A stretch of 36,675 bases of DNA from an uncultured Candidatus Saccharibacteria bacterium (GTDB taxonomy: Bacteria; Patescibacteriota; Saccharimonadia; Saccharimonadales; Saccharimonadaceae): positions 1-36,675 of the forward strand of contig CAMZIL010000008.1 of assembly GCA_947307225.1 (NCBI GenBank), given 5' to 3'. Under the pieces are notes generated by a model, which made no database searches, was not told the DNA's origin, and saw only the letters and a list, made by a program, of their open reading frames with translations. Positions 1 through 6,516 of the stretch are shown piece by piece (positions within the stretch are counted from its first letter, which is position 1; the number at the start of each line of letters is the position of its first letter). A program made the position numbers and the translations under genes.

Positions 1-57
1 TGCCCAAAAGTGTGGGGGCATTTTTGCCATTATTTTCTGGGCATGGGGTTCATGCAG

Positions 58-70
58 GCATTCAGAATGC
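58..70. repeat. Perfect palindrome near left end
   Basis: GCATTC-A-GAATGC is a perfect 6-bp inverted repeat with one central base, inside a gene-free stretch (1-187). The surrounding 187 bases contain imperfect repeats of GCGTTTTAAGCC-like sequence and no gene I can support. It may be an operator or part of an end/origin region; function unknown. Confidence 0.4.
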
Positions 71-187
71 GTTTTAAGCCCATTTTAAGCGTTTTCATGG
101 GGTTTTTCTTGTCGAGATGGTAGATTATACTATTTTGAGCCTAAAATGCGTTGTAGAGCCATTTAGGGGGCTTAGAATGCATCTAAT

Positions 188-358
188 CTATTTCTTTTTG
201 AATATCCATCTATCTACCCAGAAGAAAATCAGGCCGCCGATGAGATTCGCAATGATAGTAGCCCATAGCTCTCCGAGACTTGCTAGCCAAATTAGGCAGA
301 TGGCCAAGATCGGCGTGGAAAGTTGCCAGCGTAGAAGATAGAGTAAGTATTTTCTCAT
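188..358 (-). CDS. Small two-helix membrane protein (56 aa)
   Basis: A 56-residue protein with a basic, aromatic N-terminus (MRKYLLYLLRWQLSTPILA) running into two hydrophobic segments (about residues 12-27 and 32-50) and a basic end. The reading frame extends upstream to 541, but AGGA lies 8 bases before the ATG at 358, and the longer frame would cross a minus-strand terminator, so I chose the short form. The RWQLSTP...ANLIGG...FFWVD pattern resembles short membrane proteins I recall from Patescibacteria and their elements; that is recollection, not a search. It is the only gene at this end read leftward. Function unknown; a superinfection-exclusion role would be a guess. Confidence 0.6.
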   Translation of the reverse strand: MRKYLLYLLRWQLSTPILAICLIWLASLGELWATIIANLIGGLIFFWVDRWIFKKK

Positions 359-373
359 CGGCATTATCCTACC

Positions 374-404
374 AAAAAACCGCTCTTGGTGGGAAATAGA
401 GCGG
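374..404 (-). terminator. Intrinsic terminator, minus strand
   Basis: Read on the minus strand, CCGCTCT and AGAGCGG form a 7-bp stem followed directly by six T residues. It lies just upstream of the ribosome site of the 56-aa membrane gene, so it either ends a leftward transcript or attenuates that gene. Confidence 0.6.
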
Positions 405-522
405 CTTTGGTAATCATAGAGGCAGCTTTCTATCCATGCTGCTAGTTTGGAGAGCCTCAAGGTTATGGCCGCAGAGAGGAGCGGCAGAAGCTCTGTGGGC
501 ATGGTAGCAGATGCTTGGGGGC

Positions 523-551
523 TTGTCAGAATCGATTCCATGTGCTAAGAT
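523..551 (+). promoter_or_regulatory. Early promoter (TTGTCA-N17-TAAGAT)
   Basis: TTGTCA at 523-528, a 17-base spacer, and TAAGAT at 546-551 preceded by TGC (extended -10). Predicted start is near 558, so the leader carries a terminator-like hairpin (577-599) before the replication gene at 639. The motif TTCGTATCAGTTC (560-572) sits right at the predicted start and could be an operator. Confidence 0.55.
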
Positions 552-576
552 GATAGTAATTCGTATCAGTTCGGAA

Positions 577-599
577 AACCTCGCATTGTCGAGGTTTTT
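577..599 (+). terminator. Intrinsic terminator / leader attenuator
   Basis: AACCTCG and CGAGGTT form a 7-bp stem (9 bp with flanking A-T pairs), loop CATTGT, then TTTTT. It lies between the predicted early promoter and the first + strand gene, so it may end upstream transcription or act as an attenuator. Confidence 0.6.
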
Positions 600-638
600 C
601 TATTCCAAACTCCAAGCAATAGTAATTGGAGGTAAATG

Positions 639-1400
639 ATGGGCAAAGATGATCCTGGCTATTATGCGGTCATACCGGCAAATGTTAGGTATGACAAGAA
701 ATTGCCAGCCAATGCAAAGCTGTTGTATGGAGAAATAACGGCTCTTTGCAATAAAGAGGGATATTGCTGGGCAACAAATGAGTATTTTGCCGAGCTTTAT
801 GCAACATCGGAAAAGACTGTTAGCAGATGGATCAAGATTCTAAAGGATAGAAAGTATATCCATTGCACTAATAAGGTCTTTAGGTATGAGGATGGAACAA
901 TCAAGAAGATTCGATATATCGGAATGGACAAAAATGTCCTTTCGGAATTGGATAAAATTGAGTTCGACCATACGGACAAAAATGTCCTCGACCATCCGGT
1001 CAAAAATGTCCCATATAATAATACAAATAGTAATAATACAAATATAAATATAGATACTAAAGTATCTATGGGCGATGCCCTAGTCATAGAGCCAGTAAGA
1101 AGCCAAAGATCTTTGGATATTGACGAGGCTTTCGTTATATGGCAAGAAGTCATGGGCTATCCTTTAGCTGTTGCAAATAAAGAAAGAATGTCTATCAATT
1201 CCATTCTCTCTCGTAAAGGGATGGATATAGATAAGTTGAGATTGATGGTTCGCCTAGTGGCAGAATCCCAATCGGATAAATATAAGAGATTCTCTATCTC
1301 TAGCTATACTGATTTGCTCTATAAGACAAATGAGTTGATGGCATGGGCTAGGGAAAAGCAAGCGCAGCAGCGATCATCAAGTAATGCGGTAAGGATCTAG
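639..1400 (+). CDS. Replication initiator-like protein with N-terminal helix-turn-helix
   Basis: A 253-aa protein. Residues about 5-75 match the helix-turn-helix class (HTH_36 type) found at the start of phage replication initiators and replisome organisers: a 'KLLYGEITAL' helix, then 'WATNEYFAELY' and 'SEKTVSRWIKIL', ending in a wing with Y and K residues. A low-complexity Asn/Thr linker (about residues 125-140) separates this from a helical C-terminal part resembling DnaD-like replisome organisers. Two ATGs lie in tandem (636, 639); GGAGG at 628-632 is 3 bases from the first and 6 from the second, favouring 639. It is the first gene after the early promoter. Likely role: origin recognition and loading of host replication proteins. 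Origin location not seen. Confidence 0.75.
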   Translation: MGKDDPGYYAVIPANVRYDKKLPANAKLLYGEITALCNKEGYCWATNEYFAELYATSEKTVSRWIKILKDRKYIHCTNKVFRYEDGTIKKIRYIGMDKNVLSELDKIEFDHTDKNVLDHPVKNVPYNNTNSNNTNINIDTKVSMGDALVIEPVRSQRSLDIDEAFVIWQEVMGYPLAVANKERMSINSILSRKGMDIDKLRLMVRLVAESQSDKYKRFSISSYTDLLYKTNELMAWAREKQAQQRSSSNAVRI

Positions 1401-1401
1401 T

Positions 1402-1698
1402 ATGGAAAATCAGCTTATCCCCTATAATGGCCATCAAATGACTGCTCTAGGCAATCTGTATGTCGAGAAAGTCAGCGATACGCTTCATAGGGTCAAGAAA
1501 TTCAAAATCAATTATATCGGAGGAACGAGCCAAGAGATTAGCTATAAGACTTTTGTGAATCTTACAAAGGTCTTGGCTAGCCCTAATATGCCAAAGTTCA
1601 TCCAGTTCGCGGAAACGGACGATATTGTAGCAACTAATCAGATTGTATCGGTCAAGTCATATGAAACGATTGTCGATACGCGCAGGGAGGAATTGTAG
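1402..1698 (+). CDS. Unknown early protein, 98 aa
   Basis: Starts 2 bases after the stop of the replication gene with AAGGA upstream, and its stop overlaps the GTG of the next gene, so it is co-transcribed and probably translationally coupled. No signal peptide, membrane segment or metal-binding cysteines. Mixed alpha/beta composition with several short amphipathic strands ('RVKKFKINYIGG'). I do not recognise the family. Its position suggests a DNA-replication or host-takeover accessory, but nothing in the sequence proves it. Confidence 0.7.
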   Translation: MENQLIPYNGHQMTALGNLYVEKVSDTLHRVKKFKINYIGGTSQEISYKTFVNLTKVLASPNMPKFIQFAETDDIVATNQIVSVKSYETIVDTRREEL

Positions 1699-2105
1699 TG
1701 AGAGTAAAAGATTATTTCTATCGAGATAAGGATCAAGCGTTCCTTGTGAGCGATAGCGTGAAAAAAGGCATCGAGAAGGCTTTGGCGCATGGATTGCCGG
1801 TAGATACTGGGGGCAAGGTGCTTTATCCTATTTTCGAGAATCCATCCGAGCAAGATGTGAGAGCAGGGAAGACTCGTGAGGCTGCATGGCAGATTCGCCC
1901 TGATAATTGCCCTACCCTTAGATGGTATTGGCAGATTCAAGAGCATAAGAAGGCTCATGTGGGCTGTAAGCCGCTAGGGGATGGACTTTGCGGATTCAAA
2001 ATGGTAAGATTCTACGATTGGAATGCGGAATCCGGCAAGTGGGAGCTTTGCCCTATGGTCAATCATGCAGATTCTGCCCAAGAAAAGGTGCTAGATAGCA
2101 AATAA
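1698..2105 (+). CDS. Unknown early protein, 135 aa (GTG start)
   Basis: GTG start 7 bases after GGGAGG (1685-1690), overlapping the previous stop. Tryptophan-rich middle ('LRWYWQIQ', 'FYDWNAESGKWEL') and four scattered cysteines. No recognised catalytic motif. The composition suggests a compact globular binding protein. Family not recognised. Confidence 0.7.
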   Translation: MRVKDYFYRDKDQAFLVSDSVKKGIEKALAHGLPVDTGGKVLYPIFENPSEQDVRAGKTREAAWQIRPDNCPTLRWYWQIQEHKKAHVGCKPLGDGLCGFKMVRFYDWNAESGKWELCPMVNHADSAQEKVLDSK

Positions 2106-2127
2106 TTGGAGGTGGAAAGGATTAGGC

Positions 2128-2487
2128 ATGAGAACCGCCTATATTGAGGTTCTTAGAAATTTAACATTTAAGGCTATTAAGCTAGAAACACGCATGAGCG
2201 ATGCCCAAGTCGCGCGGCTAAGATGGTCGCAAATCAATGGAAATGTGATAAAAACTAGCCGGCAAAGAAAATGTGAGGTCAGCAGGGAAGTTATCAATGC
2301 CCTGGCCTTGCTGCCCCATCGTGCCGAGGGTGTGGATTTCGTGTTTTTTGGTAATACCCTCTCGGCTGGCGATCTTGAGCGGCTAGGGGAGCTAGAGAAT
2401 GGCCTAGAAAAGCCCAAAAAGAGGTTCTTTATTGTAAAAACAAAAGAATCGCATAAACATATTGACAAAAGCATTATGGTCTGCTAG
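2128..2487 (+). CDS. Unknown protein with weak similarity to a tyrosine-recombinase core fragment
   Basis: A 119-aa protein with AAAGGA 8 bases before ATG 2128. Residues about 22-60 (TRMSDAQVARLRWSQINGN..., then a basic strand and 'SREVINALALLP') resemble the first part of a tyrosine integrase catalytic domain (arginine box, LRW, strand, 'P-S' turn). The later HxxR box and the nucleophilic tyrosine are absent, and the spacing from R to LRW is two residues longer than usual. It could be a truncated, non-catalytic integrase-like DNA-binding protein or simply coincidence. It is the last gene before a 330-base non-coding gap. Confidence 0.55.
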   Translation: MRTAYIEVLRNLTFKAIKLETRMSDAQVARLRWSQINGNVIKTSRQRKCEVSREVINALALLPHRAEGVDFVFFGNTLSAGDLERLGELENGLEKPKKRFFIVKTKESHKHIDKSIMVC

Positions 2488-2579
2488 AATGAAAGTAGTT
2501 TAAGAACATTCACAAGCAGAATAGGGAAGCCGCAGGAGGTAGCGGAGGCCATATTGGTAATCAACTTTTTCCTATATAT

Positions 2580-2637
2580 CCAATGTCGCACAATGCATAG
2601 AGTAAAAAGTCAAGTATAATGCCAATGTCGCATAATG
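2580..2637 (+). repeat. 16-bp direct repeats flanking a promoter box
   Basis: CCAATGTCGCACAATG (2580-2595) and CCAATGTCGCATAATG (2622-2637) differ at one base and lie 42 bp apart, which is four helical turns. TATAAT (2615-2620) is between them, and the predicted start falls in the second copy. This is the geometry of an operator pair controlling a promoter. Confidence 0.55.
2592..2620 (+). promoter_or_regulatory. Possible promoter with perfect -10, weak -35
   Basis: TATAAT at 2615-2620. The hexamer 17 bases upstream (AATGCA) is a poor -35 match, so use would probably need an activator, perhaps at the flanking direct repeats. The transcript would reach the terminator at 2652-2684 after about 55 nt. 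Confidence 0.35.
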
Positions 2638-2651
2638 TTGTCAAGCATAAG

Positions 2652-2684
2652 TCGCTATCTCGTAAAAAAAGATAGCGATTTTTT
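2652..2684 (+). terminator. Intrinsic terminator
   Basis: TCGCTATCT / AGATAGCGA form a perfect 9-bp stem, loop CGTAAAAAA, then TTTTTT. It would end the early transcript from 639-2487 and any short RNA starting near 2627. Confidence 0.85.
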
Positions 2685-2815
2685 CATAGATGGGGTTTGG
2701 AACTGATACGAAGGTGCAAGCTCCATTGGTGGAAGAATCACATCGGCGCTCAAGGATTAAAGAGGCCGAGGATTCGCCCCCAAAGAATTAAAAGTAAGCC
2801 ATGAAGGAGGTAATT

Positions 2816-3115
2816 GTGGCAGGTACGAAAGAGGGCGGCTTGAAAGCAGCTCAAAAGAATAGAGAGCGATATGGCGAGGATTGGTATTCGCGTATCGGTA
2901 GAGTAGGGGGAAAGAATGGCCATACTGGTGGATTCGCAAGTATGCCAAAGGAAAAGGTGCAAGAAGCAGGTCGCAAAGGCGGAAAGATCAGCAAGCGCGG
3001 CCCAGCAAAGCATCCTCATATCGATGATGAGGAAGTCGCTATCCGCAAGGAGGAGGAGCGCCGTAGGTTGCGCAAAGAAATCAAGCGGCTCCAGCAATCC
3101 GAGGAGGAATGGTAA
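2816..3115 (+). CDS. KGG-motif small basic protein (99 aa, GTG start)
   Basis: GTG at 2816 lies 6 bases after GGAGG; the upstream ATG (2801) has that ribosome site inside its own coding sequence, so the GTG is preferred. The N-terminal half carries glycine-rich turn motifs (SRIGRVGGKNG, then AGRKGGKISKRG) typical of the KGG / stress-induced protein family (YciG, con-10-like). The C-terminal half is charged (RKEEERRRLRKEIKRL) and probably a helix. A shorter paralogue sits at 33574-33765 on the other strand: both share 'YGxxWYxRIGRxGG'-like spacing. Such proteins are linked to stress responses; the molecular role is not established. The stop overlaps the next start (TAATG). Confidence 0.75.
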   Translation: MAGTKEGGLKAAQKNRERYGEDWYSRIGRVGGKNGHTGGFASMPKEKVQEAGRKGGKISKRGPAKHPHIDDEEVAIRKEEERRRLRKEIKRLQQSEEEW

Positions 3116-3432
3116 TGGACAAGAAAGCAAAAATCTTGATGGCAGTCTTTGGCTCATTGTGCCTAATCTTGGCGGTAGCAGTAGCAATCCTAAGTGGATT
3201 CTTGGCATCCAGCAATGGAAAGGTAGCCGAGCTAGAGGATGAGCAAGAGATGCTTGAGGAGCGTGTGATAAATGTCGGCAAGGTAGCGTGCATGATGGAG
3301 GCATATGGCCTATCCAGCAATGCAAGGGTATCTGAATGCAATTCGATTGTGAAATTTATCACAGAGGAAAAGACAAATGATGAGATTAAGGATCTGCTCT
3401 ATAAGACGAATCCTTATCTGTATAGAAGCTAG
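3115..3432 (+). CDS. Membrane-anchored coiled-coil protein, 105 aa
   Basis: Start at ATG 3115, 7 bases after GAGGAGG; the ATG at 3109 is only 1 base from it. Residues about 7-30 form one hydrophobic transmembrane segment preceded by KK, followed by an acidic heptad-like stretch (VAELEDEQEMLEERV) and a region with two cysteines. Predicted N-in, C-out single-pass protein. The family is not recognised; exclusion or envelope-related roles are possible. Confidence 0.65.
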   Translation: MDKKAKILMAVFGSLCLILAVAVAILSGFLASSNGKVAELEDEQEMLEERVINVGKVACMMEAYGLSSNARVSECNSIVKFITEEKTNDEIKDLLYKTNPYLYRS

Positions 3433-3445
3433 GGAGGGCAATTAG

Positions 3446-3652
3446 ATGACGAAGAAAGATGAAAAAGAGCTAGATAAAGCAATCGCCTTGATTGAGGATG
3501 ATCAGCTAGCCGAGGAGCATGAGGAGGAGCTTTTCTATATCGCAGAGCGCCTCTGCCAAATGGATAGCAAAGATTATCGCCATTTCTTGGGCTATATGCG
3601 CCATGAGCGCCGCGCAAGAAAGCACCTTGGGAGTATGAGCTTCAATGCCTAG
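3446..3652 (+). CDS. Unknown small acidic/basic protein, 68 aa
   Basis: Preceded by GGGAGGGCA, with ATG at 3446 and its stop overlapping the start of the exonuclease gene (3645). The N-terminal half is acidic and helical; the C-terminal part has an 'MRHERRARKH' basic patch. Translational coupling with the exonuclease suggests a role in the recombination module. Family not recognised. Confidence 0.6.
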   Translation: MTKKDEKELDKAIALIEDDQLAEEHEEELFYIAERLCQMDSKDYRHFLGYMRHERRARKHLGSMSFNA

Positions 3653-4403
3653 TAACTACTACGACAGGCCGGAGTGGTCATATAGCCAGATGAAGAAGAT
3701 TCTTAGCTCTGGCATCGATTACGCAGTAGCGGCGAAGCAGGGTTTATTGCCGGAGCCGAAGAGCAAGGCTATCGACTTGGGGCAGATGATCCACAATACC
3801 GTCCTGGGCGGAGATGACAAGTTCATCGAGAGCCCATACAAGGACTACCGCACCAAAGAATCGCAGATATGGCGCGATGGCTGGCGCGATAAGGGCTACA
3901 TCATCGTTGACCAGGAGATGTCGCAGGCTTGCGCGGCGGCTGTGGAAAACATTATCAACCATCCACATGCCAAGACCTATCTTACTGGCCCAGACGTGAA
4001 GCACGAGGTCGAGCTCTACGCAAAGACCGCCGAGGGTGTAGCGCTTCGTGGTAAGGCTGACGCGATCGTGTTTCATGATGATGGCAAGACGCCGAAGATT
4101 ATCGTGGACATCAAGACCACCGCTCAATTTGATAAGTTCGAATGGTCTAGTCGCTACAACCACTACGACCTACAAGCTGCGACTTACACGCTACTTAGCA
4201 AGACTAACTTTAGCAACTACTACTTTTGTGTAGTGGAAACTATCGCACCTTATCGAGTTCAGTTCATGCATGCAAGCCTGGAGTTCGTGGAGGCTGGGGA
4301 GCGCAAGCTTCGCAAGTGTGTGGATGAGATTTTGAAATTTGGCAACAAAAAACCTTCTTTTATGCTCGAAGATATACCTGATCTGGGGGATCTATCATGG
4401 TAG
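3645..4403 (+). CDS. PD-(D/E)XK exonuclease partner of RecT
   Basis: A 252-aa protein of the YqaJ/DUF3799-type phage exonuclease family. Visible elements are 'AIDLGQMIH' near residue 45, the metal-binding aspartate in 'GKADAIV' (about D138), 'IVDIKTT' with the D-x-K pair (about D155 and K157), and the 'YDLQAATY' helix (about residue 175) that supplies the conserved glutamine. These are the core of the two-metal nuclease fold. It would resect double-stranded ends to give single strands for the RecT annealing protein encoded at 5142, an equivalent of lambda Exo/Beta or RecE/RecT. An HNH gene lies between the partners. From here the bases shift toward TAC/AAC/GAC codons compared with 639-3650. 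Confidence 0.85.
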   Translation: MPSNYYDRPEWSYSQMKKILSSGIDYAVAAKQGLLPEPKSKAIDLGQMIHNTVLGGDDKFIESPYKDYRTKESQIWRDGWRDKGYIIVDQEMSQACAAAVENIINHPHAKTYLTGPDVKHEVELYAKTAEGVALRGKADAIVFHDDGKTPKIIVDIKTTAQFDKFEWSSRYNHYDLQAATYTLLSKTNFSNYYFCVVETIAPYRVQFMHASLEFVEAGERKLRKCVDEILKFGNKKPSFMLEDIPDLGDLSW

Positions 4404-4924
4404 AAATCTGGAAAGACGTCGACGGTTTTGAGGGGTTCTACCAAGTCTCAAACTTAGGCAGAGTTAAAAGCTTGGCGAGAGTAGTCAACGATTATAGGGG
4501 CATGGGAAAGCATAACAAAGAGCGCATACTCAAGCCGAAGAGGAAGAATGTCGCTAATAGCTACTTAACAGTCTGCTTTTCAAAGTACGGGACGATAACC
4601 ACTCACCAAATTCATACGCTGGTAGCAAGAGCATTTCTCGGCGATCCAGAGGCGGGGCAAGAAGTGAATCACAAGAATGGAATAAAGGGCGACAACAGGG
4701 TAGAGAATCTTGAATGGGTCAGCCGAAGAGAAAACATCATGCACGCTTCTAGGGTGCTGGGCTACAAGAATGTTCCAGTCAAGTGCGTTGAAACAGGGCA
4801 GGTGTTTATATCGCAAACGGTAGCGGCAGAATGGTGCGGAAATGATAGCGCAAATATATGTGTAGCAACTAAAAGGCCGACCAGAACAGCTGGCGGTTAT
4901 CACTGGGAAAGGGCAAAAATATGA
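4397..4924 (+). CDS. HNH homing-type endonuclease with NUMOD4 domain (copy 1)
   Basis: A 175-aa protein. Residues 2-25 (EIWKDVDGFEGFYQVSNLGR) are a NUMOD4 DNA-binding motif. The HNH_3 nuclease core follows at about residues 70-115: a histidine in 'HTLVARAFLG', then 'EVNHKNGIKGDNRVENLEWVS'. The C-terminal 'VKCVETGQVF...GGYHWE' is a NUMOD1-like DNA-binding repeat. It is a free-standing selfish gene placed between the exonuclease and a small gene, overlapping the stop before it (ATGGTAG) and the start after it (ATGA), so it does not break the operon. A paralogue lies at 16144-16716. Confidence 0.9.
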   Translation: MVEIWKDVDGFEGFYQVSNLGRVKSLARVVNDYRGMGKHNKERILKPKRKNVANSYLTVCFSKYGTITTHQIHTLVARAFLGDPEAGQEVNHKNGIKGDNRVENLEWVSRRENIMHASRVLGYKNVPVKCVETGQVFISQTVAAEWCGNDSANICVATKRPTRTAGGYHWERAKI

Positions 4925-5157
4925 CTTTAACTAATGCGGACAAGAAGTATATCGACGCAGTTATCTATCGCGCCGGCGCACATTGCCTAGACATGCTTGC
5001 AAAGCGTTGCCAGGAGCTTATCAAGGAGACTAATTCGGACGCTTCACGAGAGGTTGTCGAATCTGGCGCAAAGACCGTTTATCGCTTTGAGGCGTATCTG
5101 CGCAAACACTTAGGAATTGATATGAAGGAAGGAGAGGAAGTATGGCTAACGAAGTAG
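4921..5157 (+). CDS. Unknown small protein upstream of RecT, 78 aa
   Basis: Starts in the stop codon of the HNH gene (ATGA) and overlaps the RecT start at 5142, so it is part of the same coupled set. Mostly helical, with two cysteines and 'VYRFEAYLRKHLG'. No recognised motif. Its position within the exonuclease-RecT cassette suggests a recombination accessory. Confidence 0.65.
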   Translation: MTLTNADKKYIDAVIYRAGAHCLDMLAKRCQELIKETNSDASREVVESGAKTVYRFEAYLRKHLGIDMKEGEEVWLTK

Positions 5158-5906
5158 CAAAACAACAGAAGGTCACGATCCAAAGCCTGGTTCACAACGA
5201 AGAGTTCGTATCCAAGGCACAGGACATCCTGCAAGACGGCACACCGCAATTTATGGCATCGGTTTTGACCTTAGCTAACTCGAACAAGCTCTTGGGCGAG
5301 TGCGACCCTATTAAGCTCTACAACTGCTGTCTTATGGCTGCAGCTTTGAAGCTACCATTCAACCAGAATCTTGGCCAGGCATACATTGTGCCATTTAAGG
5401 GCGAACCGCAGCTTCAGATTGGCTGGAAAGGCTTCATTCAGCTCGCACAGCGCTCTGGCCAGTTTAAGCGCATCAACTGTTCGGATGTTCGCGAGGGCGA
5501 GATTGTGAAGCGCGACAGGCTTACCGGCGAGATTGAGTTTGATTGGCTAGATGACGCAGAACGTGAGAAGAAGCCGGCCATTGGCTATGTCGCATACTTT
5601 GAGCTTCTCAATGGCTATCAGCAGACGCTCTACATGTCTAAGGCCGAGGTTGAGGCTCATGCGAAGAAATATAGCCAGACCTACAAGCAGGGCTTCGGAG
5701 TGTGGAAAGACAACTTCGACGCTATGGCTCGCAAGACACTTATCAAACGCATTTTGAATCAGTTCGCACCGCTCTCGGTAGATATGGCTAAGGCTATGGA
5801 GTATGACCAGGCGGATGCCAACGGACGCTACCCAGACAATGCCGATCATGTCGAGATTGTCGATGCGGAGATTGGCTCAAGCGAAGAGGAACGCAAGGGG
5901 GAATAA
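5142..5906 (+). CDS. recT: RecT-type single-strand annealing protein
   Basis: A 254-aa protein matching the RecT family across its length: N-terminal 'PQFMASVLTLANSNKLLGECDP' helix, 'LKLPFNQNLGQAYIVPF' and 'PQLQIGWKGFIQLAQRSGQFKRI' core strands, and a 'GVWKDNFDAMARKTLIKRIL' C-terminal segment before an acidic tail. RecT proteins coat single strands produced by a partner exonuclease and pair them with complementary DNA, supporting phage recombination and concatemer formation. The partner nuclease is at 3645. GGAGAGGAAG precedes the ATG. Confidence 0.95.
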   Translation: MANEVAKQQKVTIQSLVHNEEFVSKAQDILQDGTPQFMASVLTLANSNKLLGECDPIKLYNCCLMAAALKLPFNQNLGQAYIVPFKGEPQLQIGWKGFIQLAQRSGQFKRINCSDVREGEIVKRDRLTGEIEFDWLDDAEREKKPAIGYVAYFELLNGYQQTLYMSKAEVEAHAKKYSQTYKQGFGVWKDNFDAMARKTLIKRILNQFAPLSVDMAKAMEYDQADANGRYPDNADHVEIVDAEIGSSEEERKGE

Positions 5907-5910
5907 AATC

Positions 5911-5932
5911 ACGTCTTCAGGCGGTCAGACGT
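5911..5932. repeat. Small inverted repeat after recT
   Basis: ACGTCT and AGACGT pair around a 10-base loop, directly after the recT stop. No T run follows, so it is not an intrinsic terminator; it could protect the 3' end of the mRNA. Confidence 0.35.
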
Positions 5933-6087
5933 TAAAGAGCGTAGCAGCACCTAAAACATCAGCTAGGGCATAGTAATAGAAAGATTTTCGTATCAATCGC
6001 AATAAATCAAAATCCTTTCACACTATTTGAAAATACGCTTGTCGATGGTTCTTGTTGTTCTAATGTCCATCTTGTTTAGCCCTAGCA

Positions 6088-6143
6088 GGAGAGGCGGAGG
6101 CAGTCATAATCACCTACCCACTATTACATACGGCCGCCTCTCC
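6088..6143. other. Long-loop hairpin in the recT-downstream gap
   Basis: GGAGAGGCGG (6088-6097) and CCGCCTCTCC (6134-6143) form a perfect 10-bp GC-rich stem closing a 36-base loop. It lies in the 289-base gene-free gap 5907-6195, which also holds a TTCGTATCA motif (5987-5995). This may be an RNA structure in the leader of the next small genes or a DNA element such as an origin. No polymerase terminator tail is present. Confidence 0.45.
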
Positions 6144-6195
6144 ACCTAGTTCGTGAGTATTGAGAGTTATTCAAGAGCTAAAAGAAGGAGGTATA

Positions 6196-6296
6196 TGGCA
6201 AGGCAAAAGAAAGATGAAGAAGAAGTCATCATCGCATTGGTCATTGGGCTGTTGCTAGCCAGCGTGGTCATATTCATGTTTGCCGCAAGGGTTTGA
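6196..6296 (+). pseudogene. Frameshifted small membrane-protein ORF
   Basis: AAGGAGG (6186-6192) precedes an ATG at 6196 that reads MARQKKDEEEVIIAL and then, in this frame, stops after 20 residues at a TAG. Shifting frame by one base near 6237 gives IVIGLLLASVVIFMF and a stop at 6294-6296, a clean transmembrane helix that fits the basic/acidic N-terminus. The total length (101 bases) is one short of a multiple of three. Either a single base was lost (mutation or sequencing error) or frameshifting makes the full protein. The stop sits 1 base before the next gene's ATG, as expected for a real operon member. Confidence 0.45.
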
Positions 6297-6297
6297 T

Positions 6298-6516
6298 ATG
6301 GAAGATGATCGATTTTGCGAAGGCAAGCAAAAGTTCAAGAGCGATGCAAGTGCGAAAAGGAGAGCGCACTATCTAAAATTAACTGGTCAAAAGGAGGATA
6401 GAGGCCAGCACCCATATAAATGCAAGATATGTGGAGCCTGGCATCTAACATCGGCTAGGAGCAAAGATGGGAAAGATTATAAAAAGGGACGAAACGGACG
6501 AAGCGAGCAATTTTAA
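6298..6516 (+). CDS. Small zinc-ribbon-like phage protein, 72 aa
   Basis: The ATG at 6298 follows AAGGG and the previous stop by one base. The sequence has an N-terminal basic helix ('SAKRRAHYLKLTGQ'), then 'YKCKICGAWHLTS', a CxxC...H pattern suggesting a single zinc site. This type is common among early phage genes as an unassigned small zinc protein. The C-terminal end is basic and overlaps the next gene by 50 bases in another frame. Confidence 0.65.
   Translation: MEDDRFCEGKQKFKSDASAKRRAHYLKLTGQKEDRGQHPYKCKICGAWHLTSARSKDGKDYKKGRNGRSEQF

Larger units (their letters stand above)
2488..2815. other. Non-coding gap with direct repeats, a -10 box and a terminator
   Basis: No gene seen in this 328-base stretch. 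It contains two copies of a 16-bp repeat, a TATAAT box between them, a terminator, an inverted copy of TTCGTATCAGTTC (2700-2712) and then a leader for the KGG-motif gene. The sequence CTTATGCTTG (minus strand, around 2641-2650) also occurs in the iteron array near 33.8 kb. Confidence 0.5.

Noticed and set aside
1-187. Promoter at TATACT 126-131
   Set aside because: No acceptable -35 at 16-18 bases on either strand and no gene directly downstream on the + strand.
2750-3325. 191-codon minus-strand open frame
   Set aside because: Leu/Pro/His-rich composition with no ribosome site, lying opposite two well-supported + strand genes with ribosome sites and stop-start overlap.
5900-5928. Minus-strand promoter TCTGACC-N17-TATTCC antisense to recT
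   Set aside because: The -35 ends in C instead of A/T, the -10 is weak, and no leftward gene follows; it may be chance. Worth a look in antisense RNA data only.
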